A stretch of 60,312 nucleotides of DNA from Peptococcaceae bacterium 1109. Lineage in GTDB: Bacteria > Bacillota > Limnochordia > Darwinibacteriales > Darwinibacteriaceae. The position numbers were made by a program, and so were the translations under genes. Where the stretch lies: positions 1 through 60,312 of the forward strand of contig LDJB01000006.1 of NCBI GenBank assembly GCA_001028815.1. The letters run 5' to 3'. The notes beneath the pieces are model-generated. The model saw only the letters and a list, made by a program, of their open reading frames with translations. It did not search any database and was not told where the DNA came from. Shown one piece after another: positions 36,536-46,154 of the stretch; position 1 is the stretch's first letter, and each line of letters begins with the position of its first letter.

Positions 36536-37552
36536 GTGGAGCGCCTCAGCAGGCTTGTGCCCAATGGGGTCAACGATTTGTCGCACCAAGATCTTGAGCA
36601 TAAACAGCAGATTCTCGGAGAGATCGCCCAGCTCTTTAAGGACGGGGGCTACCACCAGGTGCAGACCCCAATCTTCGAGTACTACGACCTGTTCAAAGAA
36701 ATCAAGGGCACCATAGAGATGGACCGCATGATCAAAGTGATCGACACTGATGGGAAGGTCCTGGTCTTGAGGCCTGACGCTACTATCCCCATCGCCCGCA
36801 TGGCCGCTTCCCACGGGGCCGATCCTAATGAGCTGCGGCGCTTTGCCTATGTGACCAGCATCTTTCGCATGGCCGATGACCCTCAAAACGTCCAGTCCCG
36901 GGAGTTTACCCAAGCGGGGGTAGAACTCTTTGGCGATGGCGGGGTTAGGGCCGATGTGGAAGTGATTTCCCTCGCTATCCGCTGCCTGCAGCGAATAGGC
37001 ATGGCCGGATTCACTTTCGATCTGGGTCAAGCTAATTTCTTCAAGGCACTTACCGCAGAAACCTCCCTGGCCAGTGAAGAATTGCTTCATCTGCAGCACC
37101 TGATTGAGACCAAAAACTTCGCGGATCTCAGGCGCCAGGTGCAGGACTTACCGGTTCGGCAGGAAGTGAAGGACGCCCTCCGGGCTATTCCCAGGCTGTA
37201 CGGGCCTCCAGAGGCGGTGCTGGAGGAGGCCCGAAAGGTCATCCTCAACTCCGAAATGGAGGCAGGCATTGACGAACTCACCGCTGCTTACGAGGCCCTT
37301 TCCCAGGCTGGGTATGGGGAGTTCCTCGCAGTTGACCTAGGGCTGATGAACAACCTCAAGTATTATACGGGCATCCTCTTTCAAGGGTATGCCCCAGGCT
37401 ATGGCAAACCCATCGTACTCGGCGGGCGGTATGACGAGCTCAGCAAGTACTTTGGCTGCGATACTAAAGCCACTGGCTTTGCCGTGTACATAGACGATTT
37501 GATTACAGCGGTGAAGAATCAAGAAAGGCAGAACGGAAATGGACTACGTTGA
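36536..37552 (+). CDS. hisZ: ATP phosphoribosyltransferase regulatory subunit HisZ
   Basis: 338-aa HisRS paralogue lacking aminoacylation, which allosterically activates short-form HisG. Class II synthetase-like motifs appear as QVQTPIFEYYDLFKEI, VLVLRPDATIPIAR and the C-terminal YTGILFQGYAPG. GTG start at 36536 behind AAAGGAC. First gene of the his operon; its end overlaps hisG by 14 bases. The presence of hisZ matches the short (212 aa) HisG. Confidence 0.95.
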   Translation: MERLSRLVPNGVNDLSHQDLEHKQQILGEIAQLFKDGGYHQVQTPIFEYYDLFKEIKGTIEMDRMIKVIDTDGKVLVLRPDATIPIARMAASHGADPNELRRFAYVTSIFRMADDPQNVQSREFTQAGVELFGDGGVRADVEVISLAIRCLQRIGMAGFTFDLGQANFFKALTAETSLASEELLHLQHLIETKNFADLRRQVQDLPVRQEVKDALRAIPRLYGPPEAVLEEARKVILNSEMEAGIDELTAAYEALSQAGYGEFLAVDLGLMNNLKYYTGILFQGYAPGYGKPIVLGGRYDELSKYFGCDTKATGFAVYIDDLITAVKNQERQNGNGLR

Positions 37553-38177
37553 AGTTGCGGTAGCTAAGGGGCGGCTGGTGGACAGCACTCTGGAGCTCTT
37601 TGCAGAGATTGGCCTTGTGTTCCCAGATTACTCCCCCGACAGCCGCAAGCTGTTTTTTACCAATGAAGAGCGGCAGGTACGAATGGTTCTGGTCAAATCC
37701 GCGGATGTCCCCACCTACGTAGAGCGAGGTGCAGTAGACATGGGCATCGTGGGCAAGGATCAACTCTTAGAAAGCGGCGCCGAGGTTTATGAGCTGGTTG
37801 ACCTGGGCTTCGGCACCTGCAAGATGGTGGTTGCCAGCCCTTCCACAGCTTACCGCAGGAAACCAAAACCTGTTGTGGCCACCAAGTACCCGAAAATCGC
37901 CCAAGCCTACTTCCGCGATAAAGACCAGCCCATTGAGACCATTACCCTCCACGGTTCTGTGGAGCTTGCTCCGCTAGCTGGGCTTTCTGACTGTATTGTG
38001 GATATCGTGGAGACGGGAACGACCCTCAAAGAAAACGGATTGTACATCACAGAGGAAATTGCAGCCCTCAGCGCTAGGCTTGTGGTAAACCGGGCCAGTT
38101 TCAAAACGAAGTTCCACCGCTTAAGCGGCCTAGTAGATCAAATCCAAGCGGTAATCGATGGGAGGGAAAGGCAGTGA
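37539..38177 (+). CDS. hisG: ATP phosphoribosyltransferase, short form
   Basis: First step of histidine biosynthesis (ATP + PRPP). The 212-aa chain is of the short HisG_S type without the C-terminal regulatory domain. Visible: VAVAKGRLVDSTLELF, ADVPTYVERGAVDMGIVGKD, and the PRPP-binding loop DIVETGTTLKENGL. It requires HisZ, encoded just upstream. Confidence 0.97.
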   Translation: MDYVEVAVAKGRLVDSTLELFAEIGLVFPDYSPDSRKLFFTNEERQVRMVLVKSADVPTYVERGAVDMGIVGKDQLLESGAEVYELVDLGFGTCKMVVASPSTAYRRKPKPVVATKYPKIAQAYFRDKDQPIETITLHGSVELAPLAGLSDCIVDIVETGTTLKENGLYITEEIAALSARLVVNRASFKTKFHRLSGLVDQIQAVIDGRERQ

Positions 38178-39466
38178 TTGCCATTACCAAAGCAACAGGG
38201 AACTTCAGCCAGCTGGTTCAGGAGAAGCTGGCCCGAAGCCCAGAGTCCTTTGGAGAAGTGGACCGCGTGGTAGAGGAGATCATGGAAGATGTAAGGCGCC
38301 GAGGCGACGAGGCACTGCTGGAGTACACCGCGCGCTTTGATGGCGTCTTCCTGGACAGCTTCGCGGTAAAGGAAGGAGAAATCCAGCAGGCACTTAAGAG
38401 CCTTGATCCGGAGCTCAAGGAAGTGCTCATCGCTGCCAGGGATAACATCGCGGCGTACCACCAGGAGCAGAAGGAAAAATCGTGGTATACCACAAGGGGA
38501 TTCGGGATTGTCTTAGGACAGAAAGTTACAGCCCTGGGCCGGGTCGGCGTGTATGTCCCTGGGGGAAAAGCAGCCTATCCCTCCACCGTGCTCATGACGG
38601 TCGTCCCTGCTGTTGTTGCAGGGGTGCAGGAGATCGTCATGGTCTCTCCGCCTGATCGGGAAGGGCGCATCAACCCTACCATCCTGGCAGCAGCAGCTAT
38701 CGCAGGGTGCAAGAAGGTCTACAAAGTTGGGGGTGCCCAAGCCATTGCGGCTTTGGCCTATGGCACAGCCACTATCCCCAAAGTGGAAAAGATTGTGGGC
38801 CCAGGCAACATCTACGTTGCTCGCGCCAAGAAGTATGCCTTCGGGACAGTGGATATTGACATGATCGCGGGGCCCAGTGAGATCTGCATCATAGCCGATG
38901 AAACAGCTCAGGCCCCACTTGTTGCCGCGGACCTTCTGTCCCAGGCAGAGCACGATGAACTAGCTGCAGCGGTTCTGATCACCACCTCTGAAAGACTGGC
39001 CCAGCAGGTCCAGGAAGAAATCGCCAAGCAGCTGCAAAAACTACCTCGCCGAGAGATTGCCCAGCAGTCCCTCAAATCCTTTGGGAACATTTTCCTTGTA
39101 GACACCCTGGAAGAGGCCTTCGCACTGGCTAATGAGATTGCCCCGGAGCATCTAGAGCTGATGGTGGAGTCCCCCTTCGAGATCCTTCCCTTGGTGAAAA
39201 ACGCGGGTGCCGTTTTCTTGGGCAGTTACTCTCCTGAGCCTTTAGGAGACTACTTCGCTGGGCCTAACCACACCTTGCCCACAAGCGGGACCGCCAAGTT
39301 TTCCTCTCCTTTAGGTACATATGATTTCATGAAAAAATCTAGCGTGATCTACTACGACCAGGAGGAACTTCGCAAGGTCAAAGATAAGATCATCAAATTC
39401 GCTACCGCAGAAGGGCTGGATGCCCACGCCAACAGCGTACGGATCCGGTTTAGCGGCTCGGAATAG
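38174..39466 (+). CDS. hisD: Histidinol dehydrogenase
   Basis: Two-step NAD-dependent oxidation of histidinol to histidine. 430 aa with GRVGVYVPGGKAAYPS, VGPGNIYVARAK, IAGPSEICIIAD, the zinc ligands in LSQAEHDE, and FAGPNHTLPTSGTA. GTG start overlapping hisG by 4 bases. Confidence 0.98.
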   Translation: MIAITKATGNFSQLVQEKLARSPESFGEVDRVVEEIMEDVRRRGDEALLEYTARFDGVFLDSFAVKEGEIQQALKSLDPELKEVLIAARDNIAAYHQEQKEKSWYTTRGFGIVLGQKVTALGRVGVYVPGGKAAYPSTVLMTVVPAVVAGVQEIVMVSPPDREGRINPTILAAAAIAGCKKVYKVGGAQAIAALAYGTATIPKVEKIVGPGNIYVARAKKYAFGTVDIDMIAGPSEICIIADETAQAPLVAADLLSQAEHDELAAAVLITTSERLAQQVQEEIAKQLQKLPRREIAQQSLKSFGNIFLVDTLEEAFALANEIAPEHLELMVESPFEILPLVKNAGAVFLGSYSPEPLGDYFAGPNHTLPTSGTAKFSSPLGTYDFMKKSSVIYYDQEELRKVKDKIIKFATAEGLDAHANSVRIRFSGSE

Positions 39467-39475
39467 GGTGAGAAA

Positions 39476-40060
39476 ATGCGGACAGCACAGCTTCAGCGGA
39501 AGACGGCAGAAACGGCAGTTGAGGTAAGCTTGTCCTTGGATGGGGCCGGCCAGGCCTTGATCGATACTGGGATAGGCTTCTTCGACCACATGCTCCACCA
39601 AGTGGCCCGCCATGGCTTGTTTGATATGACCATCAAGTGCAAAGGCGATCTTAACGTCGATGCCCATCACACAGTGGAAGATGTGGGGATCACCTTTGGC
39701 AAAGCCTTCACAGCCGCGCTCGGTGATAAAGCGGGGATAGCCCGCTACGGTACGGCCATCACCCCCATGGATGATGCCCTCACCCTTGTGGCCTTAGATC
39801 TCAGCGGCCGGCCTTATCTTGGTTTTGATGTAGCCATTCCAGCGCCTTCGGTGGGCCAGTTTGACACCGAGCTAGTGGAGGAGTTCTTCCGGGCCTTTGC
39901 CAACCATGCCCAGGCCACCATTCACATCCGCCTCCTCGCAGGCAGCAACAGCCATCATATTATCGAATCAGTCTTCAAAGGTTTTGGTCGGGCCTTAGAC
40001 CAGGCCACCTGTAGGGACCACCGGATACTAGGCGTCCCTTCCACGAAGAAAACTCTTTAG
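39476..40060 (+). CDS. hisB: Imidazoleglycerol-phosphate dehydratase
   Basis: 194-aa monofunctional HisB (no N-terminal histidinol phosphatase domain). Manganese-binding motifs HMLHQVARHG, DAHHTVEDVGI, and FANHAQATIHIR with NSHHIIES are intact. It is followed directly by hisA: the usual hisH is missing at this spot. Histidinol-phosphate phosphatase must also be encoded elsewhere. Confidence 0.97.
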   Translation: MRTAQLQRKTAETAVEVSLSLDGAGQALIDTGIGFFDHMLHQVARHGLFDMTIKCKGDLNVDAHHTVEDVGITFGKAFTAALGDKAGIARYGTAITPMDDALTLVALDLSGRPYLGFDVAIPAPSVGQFDTELVEEFFRAFANHAQATIHIRLLAGSNSHHIIESVFKGFGRALDQATCRDHRILGVPSTKKTL

Positions 40061-40076
40061 GAAGGCCTGAGGCATT

Positions 40077-40787
40077 ATGCACATCTTTCCCGCAATCGAT
40101 ATTCGCGGAGGCCGCTGCGTGCGCCTCCTACAAGGAGATTACAGTAAGGAAAGTACTTACGGGGCCCCCGTGGCCATGGCACAGCGCTGGGCTGAGGCGG
40201 GTGCGAAGTACCTGCACATCGTAGACCTTGATGGAGCCAGGGACGGCAGCAGCGCAAACCTGCCCCTGGTTAAAGAAATCATCCAGCGGGTCAAGCTCCC
40301 GGTGCAGCTAGGCGGGGGAATCCGCTCCCTGGCAGCCTTGGAGGAAGTGCTCGAGGCGGGAGTGTCCCGAGCGCTCTTGGGCAGCGCCGCGTTCCAAGAT
40401 CCCCAGTTTCTAAAGGATGCGGTAAGGCGCTATCCCAAACACGTTGCGGTCTCAGTTGATGCCCGAGACGGGCTGGTGGCCACAGACGGCTGGACCAAAA
40501 CCAGCAGCCAGGATGCTTTAGCGTTTGTAAGGAACCTAGAAGATCTGGGAGTTCAGGCCATAGTTTTCACCGACATTGCCCGGGACGGGATGCTGGCCGG
40601 GCCTAACCTGGAGGGACTTCGCCGGATTAACGATGCAGTTGAGCTGAAGGTCATCGCAGCGGGCGGAGTCTCCAGCATTAAAGACCTGCATGCCCTCAAG
40701 AGCCTGGGCCTTTACGGAGCGATCATCGGTAAGGCACTCTATACTGGGGCCATTGACCTCGCAACGGCCCTAAAGGAAGTGGAGTAG
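40077..40787 (+). CDS. hisA: ProFAR isomerase HisA
   Basis: 236-aa (beta/alpha)8 enzyme converting ProFAR to PRFAR. FPAIDIRGGRCVRLLQGDY at the N-terminus with the catalytic Asp, VQLGGGIRSL, VSVDARDG and the second Asp region FTDIARDGMLAGPN. Ends one base before hisF starts. Confidence 0.97.
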   Translation: MHIFPAIDIRGGRCVRLLQGDYSKESTYGAPVAMAQRWAEAGAKYLHIVDLDGARDGSSANLPLVKEIIQRVKLPVQLGGGIRSLAALEEVLEAGVSRALLGSAAFQDPQFLKDAVRRYPKHVAVSVDARDGLVATDGWTKTSSQDALAFVRNLEDLGVQAIVFTDIARDGMLAGPNLEGLRRINDAVELKVIAAGGVSSIKDLHALKSLGLYGAIIGKALYTGAIDLATALKEVE

Positions 40788-41543
40788 ATGACGAAAAGGA
40801 TTATCCCCTGCTTGGATATCCAAGGGGGCAGAGTGGTAAAAGGCGCGAAGTTCAAGGACCTGGTGGACGTGAGCGATCCTGTGCAACTGGCCCGAAGCTA
40901 CAACCAGCAGGGAGCAGATGAGTTGGTGATGTACGACATTTCCGCCTCCAGTGAAGGGCGGGGCATCGCCCTGCAGCTGGTGAGGGAAATAGCCGCGGAG
41001 GTTACTATCCCGTTTATCGTGGGGGGAGGCATCCGTTCCCTCCAGGATATCCAAAGCGTGCTGGAAGCAGGCGCGGACAAAGTGTCCATTACCAGCGCGG
41101 CGGTACAGAACCCCTCTCTCATTGAGGAAGGGGCCAAAGAGTTCGGAAGCAGCTGTATCATTGCTGCCATTGATGCCAAAGAGGTGGGAGCAGGCCGCTG
41201 GAACGTCTTTATCCACGGCGGCCGTATCGATACGGGCAGGGACGTGCTCGAATGGGCCCGGGAACTTGAGGGCCTCGGCGCAGGGGAACTGGTCCTGAAC
41301 TCCATCGACACTGACGGCGTCCGAGAAGGGTACAACATCCCCCTCAACGAGAGCGTCGCGGCAGCTGTTAAGATCCCTGTTATCGCCTCAGGGGGCGCAG
41401 GGACCATGGAGCACTTCTACGACGTGCTCATGGCTGGGGCGAACGGAGCTTTGGCCGCATCTGTGTTTCACTTTGGGGTAATCGGCATTAGGGAACTGAA
41501 AGAATACTTGGAAGGCCGGGGAGTCCCGGTAAGGAGGGTCTAA
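40788..41543 (+). CDS. hisF: Imidazole glycerol phosphate synthase subunit HisF
   Basis: Cyclase subunit of IGP synthase (251 aa). Catalytic Asp regions are [15 protein letters not shown] and [14 protein letters not shown]. The (beta/alpha)8 barrel is complete, with two phosphate-binding sites (VGGGIRS, ASGGAG). The normal partner HisH, which supplies ammonia from glutamine, is not encoded in this operon or window; free ammonia could substitute if it is absent. Confidence 0.97.
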   Translation: MTKRIIPCLDIQGGRVVKGAKFKDLVDVSDPVQLARSYNQQGADELVMYDISASSEGRGIALQLVREIAAEVTIPFIVGGGIRSLQDIQSVLEAGADKVSITSAAVQNPSLIEEGAKEFGSSCIIAAIDAKEVGAGRWNVFIHGGRIDTGRDVLEWARELEGLGAGELVLNSIDTDGVREGYNIPLNESVAAAVKIPVIASGGAGTMEHFYDVLMAGANGALAASVFHFGVIGIRELKEYLEGRGVPVRRV

Positions 41544-41545
41544 GG

Positions 41546-42190
41546 ATGGAAGTCCGGCTAAAAGACCTGAGATTCGACGACAACGGGCTCATTCCAGCGA
41601 TTGTCCAAGACCAGCGCACAGGCGATGTGCTCACACTGGCTTATATGAATAGGGAAGCACTGATCCGCACCTTGATGTCAGGGGAGACGTGGTTTTTCAG
41701 TCGCAGCCGGCAAACCCTGTGGCATAAGGGAGAGACATCAGGAAATACCCAACAGGTGAAATCTATTACATATGACTGCGACGGAGATGCCCTCTTGGTG
41801 CAGGTTGAGAAGGCTGGCCCTGCTTGCCACACAGGGGAGGAGAGCTGCTTCTTCAACTACCTCCACTCTGCCGAAGGCCACACCAAAGAAAGCCGCACAA
41901 TCATCTACTACCTCTATGAGCTCATCAAGGACCGGCGGGAAAACCCTGTGGATGGGTCCTACACCAACTACCTCTTCCGGCAGGGCCTGGACAAGATGCT
42001 GAAAAAGGTGGGAGAAGAAGCCGCGGAAGTGATCATTTCCGCGAAAAACCCAGATCCTGGGGAACTCATCTACGAGCTGGCTGACCTAATTTACCATTCC
42101 CTGGTTGTCATGGTGGAAAGGAATATTACCATCGAAGACCTCAAGGCAGAACTTGTGCGGAGGCACGTAAAGGATGAGAAGCGTGAGTGA
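41546..42190 (+). CDS. hisI: HisIE (PR-AMP cyclohydrolase / PR-ATP pyrophosphatase)
   Basis: 214-aa bifunctional protein. N-terminal HisI domain: [28 protein letters not shown], and the zinc cysteines in YDCDGDALL and [10 protein letters not shown]-terminal HisE domain (from about residue 115): [14 protein letters not shown] and [11 protein letters not shown]. Overlaps hisC by 17 bases. Confidence 0.97.
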   Translation: MEVRLKDLRFDDNGLIPAIVQDQRTGDVLTLAYMNREALIRTLMSGETWFFSRSRQTLWHKGETSGNTQQVKSITYDCDGDALLVQVEKAGPACHTGEESCFFNYLHSAEGHTKESRTIIYYLYELIKDRRENPVDGSYTNYLFRQGLDKMLKKVGEEAAEVIISAKNPDPGELIYELADLIYHSLVVMVERNITIEDLKAELVRRHVKDEKRE

Positions 42191-43250
42191 GTACTGGAGC
42201 AGCGCGGCACGGCGGGCAGAGCCATATGCACCAGGCGATCAGCCTGGGGGTAAGGTTATCAAGCTGAACACAAACGAAAATCCCTACCCACCTTCCCCCA
42301 AGGTACTATCAGCCCTGCGGGAAGCGGTCGGGCCTGACCTGCGCCTCTACCCAGATCCAACCGCGGCAAAGGTGCGTTCCACCGCGGCTAAGTTGTACGG
42401 CCTTTCTCCAGAGGAAGTGTTCGTGGGCAACGGATCCGACGAAGTTCTGGCCTTTGCTTTCCAAGCTTTTTTCCACCAAGACAAGCCTATCCGCTTCCCT
42501 GATATCACCTATAGCTTCTACCCTGTCTATGCCCGGCTCTACCAAATTCCGGTGGAAGTAGTCCCCGTAACCGAGGGCTTTGCTATCCGCGCAGCAGACT
42601 ACTATCGCTCCCCAGGGGGAGTGATCTTCCCCAACCCCAACGCGCCCACTGGCCTTTTGCTCGCCCTTGAGGAAGTGGCGAGCATTGCCCGAGAGAACCA
42701 TGGGCAGGTGGTAGTGGTCGATGAAGCCTACATCGACTTTGGCGGGGAGAGCGCCGCGCCTTTAGTGCGGCAGTATCCCAATCTGTTAGTGATCCAAACC
42801 CTCTCTAAGTCCCGGTCCCTCGCGGGGCTCCGCATCGGGCTCGCCTTCGGCAGCGCTGAGCTCATCGAAGGTCTGAACCGCATCAAGGGCTCCTTCAATT
42901 CCTACACTATGGACCGCCTTGCCCTCACCGCGGCAGAAGCGGCCTTGGAAGATAGTGAATATTACAGCGAGATCTGCCAGAAGGTTATCCAAACCCGCAC
43001 TGCGCTCTTGAATCGCTTGGAGGAGCTAGGATTTAGAGGCACCAGGTCGAAAGCGAACTTCGTGTTCGCAGCCCACTCTCACATCCCTGCAAAAGAGATT
43101 TACGAGAAACTAAAAGAGCGGGGCATCTACGTACGCTACTTCCCCGCTCCTCGCATCAACAACTATCTGAGAATCTCAATTGGCACGCCCACAGAAATGG
43201 ATGCCCTTACCGCCGCGCTCGCAGATATCGTGCAGCATCCCCACGCTTAA
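42174..43250 (+). CDS. hisC: Histidinol-phosphate aminotransferase
   Basis: 358-aa fold-type I PLP enzyme. [12 protein letters not shown] at the N-terminus, [24 protein letters not shown] and the PLP lysine in [14 protein letters not shown]. Last gene of the his operon; its stop overlaps the end of the convergent chbG-like gene by 4 bases. Confidence 0.96.
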   Translation: MRSVSEYWSSAARRAEPYAPGDQPGGKVIKLNTNENPYPPSPKVLSALREAVGPDLRLYPDPTAAKVRSTAAKLYGLSPEEVFVGNGSDEVLAFAFQAFFHQDKPIRFPDITYSFYPVYARLYQIPVEVVPVTEGFAIRAADYYRSPGGVIFPNPNAPTGLLLALEEVASIARENHGQVVVVDEAYIDFGGESAAPLVRQYPNLLVIQTLSKSRSLAGLRIGLAFGSAELIEGLNRIKGSFNSYTMDRLALTAAEAALEDSEYYSEICQKVIQTRTALLNRLEELGFRGTRSKANFVFAAHSHIPAKEIYEKLKERGIYVRYFPAPRINNYLRISIGTPTEMDALTAALADIVQHPHA

Positions 43251-44119
43251 TTTCCCCACGGCGCGCTGGCCCACGAGACAAGTTTTATGTCTTCCTCTTC
43301 CAGCACCTTGGGCAGATCACCGTCTAAGAGGAACTCCATCTCCCAGATGCGTTTCTGCCACTCAGGGAACACTGCCGCGATTTCCTCATTGTTATAACTG
43401 GGATGGAGGAATAGCTCAGTGATCCCTGCGGGGATTGCCCTGATTCCCTGGAGGTAGAACTCCTTCAGCGCTTCATAGCTGCCTAGCTCCTTCACGCTGT
43501 GGGGGCTGGTGAACATGTGGTCAAGGAGGAACACCCCCAGGGCCTCCGCGCCCGCCACTGCTTGCTGGTGTGCCTTGGCAAAAGGCTGCGGCACTTCCCC
43601 TTGAAACATCGCCCTAAGGTACCCATCGGATTTGGGCAGCCGAAAGGGAAGCTTTTCCTCCGCGCACAAGCGGTACACAGGGGCCAGGAACGAACGTCCC
43701 CCTAAACCGTAAACAGTGCCTACATGGCTGTCCACATGGTCCACCCTAACCCCCCGGGACGTAATGAACTCATACTGAGCTCTAATCTCAAGCTCCACTT
43801 CCCCATCTACCCCGTGTTTATACAAGTCTTGAGGGCTGTGGTAGAAATGCCCCTCTTCATCTAAAAGGGATGCCACCTTATCTCGAGGTGCGACGCTGCC
43901 CCAAGGCATAGTAGGAAAGTCGCTCGTGAGGGTAATGTGCATGCCCACTGAAAAACCGTGCTCCCGGGCAAGCCTCGCCCCTTCTTCTGCTCCAGGGCAA
44001 GGGGCCATAAGGGTGGTAGAGGTGAGCCGCCTTTCGTGCAGCAGTTTCACTATTGCCCTGTTAGTCTCAGGGCACATGCCGAAGTCATCGGCATTAATGA
44101 TGAGGTACCGGCCGGCCAT
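43247..44119 (-). CDS. chbG: ChbG/YdjC-family carbohydrate deacetylase
   Basis: 290-aa deacetylase of the ChbG/HpnK family, acting on N-acetylated sugars such as chitobiose or diacetylated oligosaccharides. Metal/catalytic motifs: INADDFGMC (Asp pair), GMHITLTSD (His), and VDHVDSHVG (His). The ATG at 44119 follows GGAGGAGGTG. It overlaps the upstream GPH transporter gene by 26 bases, so the carrier and deacetylase form a unit. Substrate inferred only from family. Confidence 0.92.
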   Translation of the reverse strand: MAGRYLIINADDFGMCPETNRAIVKLLHERRLTSTTLMAPCPGAEEGARLAREHGFSVGMHITLTSDFPTMPWGSVAPRDKVASLLDEEGHFYHSPQDLYKHGVDGEVELEIRAQYEFITSRGVRVDHVDSHVGTVYGLGGRSFLAPVYRLCAEEKLPFRLPKSDGYLRAMFQGEVPQPFAKAHQQAVAGAEALGVFLLDHMFTSPHSVKELGSYEALKEFYLQGIRAIPAGITELFLHPSYNNEEIAAVFPEWQKRIWEMEFLLDGDLPKVLEEEDIKLVSWASAPWGN

Positions 44120-45395
44120 GGGACACCTCCTCCCCTTCCTCAAACCGGAGGAACCGGGCGAAAATGGAGCTGATCACCATCAGGATGAAGGGGAATATGA
44201 CCAACAAGAAGCGGACTGCCTGGGCAGGATTGGGCCCAGGGGAATCACCACTCTCAAAGCCGTACCAAGCATAGACCAAGTAAAAGGCTAAGCTGGTAAA
44301 GAGGCCGTTTAGGCGGTTCATAAAACCAATCGCATTAGAGTAGATGGCTTCCCTGCGCACCCCTGACTTGGCGGAGTCCTCATCAATGATGCGAGCGCCG
44401 ATGAGATCCATGGTGCAAATTACGCCGGCAAAGCCAATGCCCACCAAGGCACTGGCGACTATAGCCGTTACCAGGGAGTTTACAAAGTACAGGGGAATGA
44501 AGCTCACCGCCAAAACTACAAGCGCAGCTCGCCACACTGGGATCACAGAGTGGCGCTTCACAAGCCGGGCCCATACCCCGATGGCCGCAATAGCGATGAG
44601 CAGCACCGAAGCAAAGAGCAGAGTGGCCTGGGCATCAGGCACCTGTAAGACGTACTTCACGTAGAAGGGGATGCTGGCCAAGACCAGAGACATAGTGGCG
44701 CTGTAGAAAGCATTGGCAAACCCTGCAATCCAGAACTTCCGGTTAGCGGCGAGGGTCTTCACACTGTCCCACAGCTGGGGCTTTTCTTGTTTCTGGTATT
44801 CAGGATTTTCGTAACAGCCGAGGGTGGAGTAGAGGATTACCCCAGCCCCCAGGATGCCGTAGAGGAGGGCGGTAAGGGGGTATCCCAATGCACCTGCCAC
44901 CATGGGAGTCAGGGCAATGCTGATAATCATGGCCACGAGCTGGAAGGCTTGGCGCATTGCGTTGGTGGAGGCTCGAGTGGCATCATCTTGGAAAAGCTCT
45001 GGGAAGAGGGCGCCATAGTTTGCATTCACCAAGGAGTCTACAGTGCCCGTGAAGATGTAGTTGATGAGGAAGTACAGGAACAACGCGTTCCCCGCCAAGA
45101 AGCTAGGGGGATTGTAAAATGCCAACAACCCTAGCCCCAAGAGTGGAGCTCCAACGACCAGCCAGGGGCGGCGCCGTCCCCACCTGGTGCGAGTACGGTC
45201 GGACAGATACCCGTAGATAGGATTGTCTAGGGCGTCAATGAAGGTGTAGATGAAAAGCGTCAAGGAGAACAAAGCTGTGCTGAGGCCAAGCTGATCCACG
45301 TAGTAAATTGCGGCGTAGGTCTTAAACATGTTGATAGGGATGGACGTTCCGAACATTCCCACTGCGTAGCGCACGGGTTTTGTCTGGCGCGGCAT
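44094..45395 (-). CDS. GPH-family sugar:cation symporter
   Basis: 433-aa transporter of the glycoside-pentoside-hexuronide family (MelB-like). DALDNPIYGYLSDRTRTRWGRRRPW is the family signature in the loop after helix 2, with NANYGALFPELFQDDATRAS in the middle. About 12 helices. It is translationally coupled to the ChbG-type deacetylase, suggesting uptake of an acetylated glycoside or oligosaccharide. Substrate not proven. Confidence 0.9.
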   Translation of the reverse strand: MPRQTKPVRYAVGMFGTSIPINMFKTYAAIYYVDQLGLSTALFSLTLFIYTFIDALDNPIYGYLSDRTRTRWGRRRPWLVVGAPLLGLGLLAFYNPPSFLAGNALFLYFLINYIFTGTVDSLVNANYGALFPELFQDDATRASTNAMRQAFQLVAMIISIALTPMVAGALGYPLTALLYGILGAGVILYSTLGCYENPEYQKQEKPQLWDSVKTLAANRKFWIAGFANAFYSATMSLVLASIPFYVKYVLQVPDAQATLLFASVLLIAIAAIGVWARLVKRHSVIPVWRAALVVLAVSFIPLYFVNSLVTAIVASALVGIGFAGVICTMDLIGARIIDEDSAKSGVRREAIYSNAIGFMNRLNGLFTSLAFYLVYAWYGFESGDSPGPNPAQAVRFLLVIFPFILMVISSIFARFLRFEEGEEVSHGRPVPHH

Positions 45396-45470
45396 AATGC
45401 CCCTCCGTTCCTAGGAAATTGTTCCCTTTTTGTTAATACTATTCTAGGAACGGCTGGCCATACCTCCCTG

Positions 45471-46154
45471 CTAAAGGCCGCGAATCGCAACTTCTTCTGC
45501 CCACTCTTTAAGGATTTCTGCTGCATCGGTAAACCAATCGGGGTTATAGGGTTCAACCAGCCCAAACTGTGGGTCTAAGGTCTTTCCTGGGCGGAACTGC
45601 TGCAGGGCGTAGCGAGGCACCGGGCCAATCCACCGGCAGATTGCCTCTATGTCTGAAAGCTCCACCAGGTTCGGCACAGCAGTTGTCCGCAGTTCGTAAG
45701 GGACCGCACCCTTAAGTAGAGCCGCACTCTCTGCCACGAGTGCGGGGTTAAGGGCTGCGCCCGCGGCCAAGGGGTACTTGTGCGGAGCGGATTTCACATC
45801 GAGGGCGACGTAATCCACCAGGCCATCCTGGAGCAGGCTTGCCAAGAGCTTTGGCGAGGTACCGTTGGTGTCCAGCTTAATTCTATAGCCCAGCTCCTTG
45901 ATCTCCACCAAGAGTTTTACCAGCCCCGGGTAGAGCGTAGGCTCGCCCCCAGTAATGCAGACTCCCTGGAGTTTGCCTGCTCGCCCCGCGAGGAATTCTA
46001 GGGCTTCCTCTGGCTCAAGGCTGCCTTTGCCTACAACTAGCTCAGGATTGTGGCAAAAGGGGCAGCGCAAGTTACAGCCGGCGGTGAAGATCACTGCCGC
46101 CGGCCGTCCTGGATAATCTGCTAATGTAAAGGGGATTAAACCGCCGAGTTTCAT
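45471..46154 (-). CDS. nrdG: Anaerobic ribonucleotide reductase-activating protein NrdG
   Basis: 227-aa radical SAM enzyme that installs the glycyl radical on NrdD. The cluster motif is CNLRCPFCHN; GGEPTLYPGL and KLDTNGT follow. The N-terminus GLIPFTLADYPG is typical. It starts directly after the nrdD stop. Confidence 0.96.
   Translation of the reverse strand: MKLGGLIPFTLADYPGRPAAVIFTAGCNLRCPFCHNPELVVGKGSLEPEEALEFLAGRAGKLQGVCITGGEPTLYPGLVKLLVEIKELGYRIKLDTNGTSPKLLASLLQDGLVDYVALDVKSAPHKYPLAAGAALNPALVAESAALLKGAVPYELRTTAVPNLVELSDIEAICRWIGPVPRYALQQFRPGKTLDPQFGLVEPYNPDWFTDAAEILKEWAEEVAIRGL

Noticed and set aside
36470-37099. N-terminal extension of the minus-strand MFS ORF
   Set aside because: It runs antisense through hisZ; a GTG at 36469 with AAAGGAG gives a normal MFS N-terminus.
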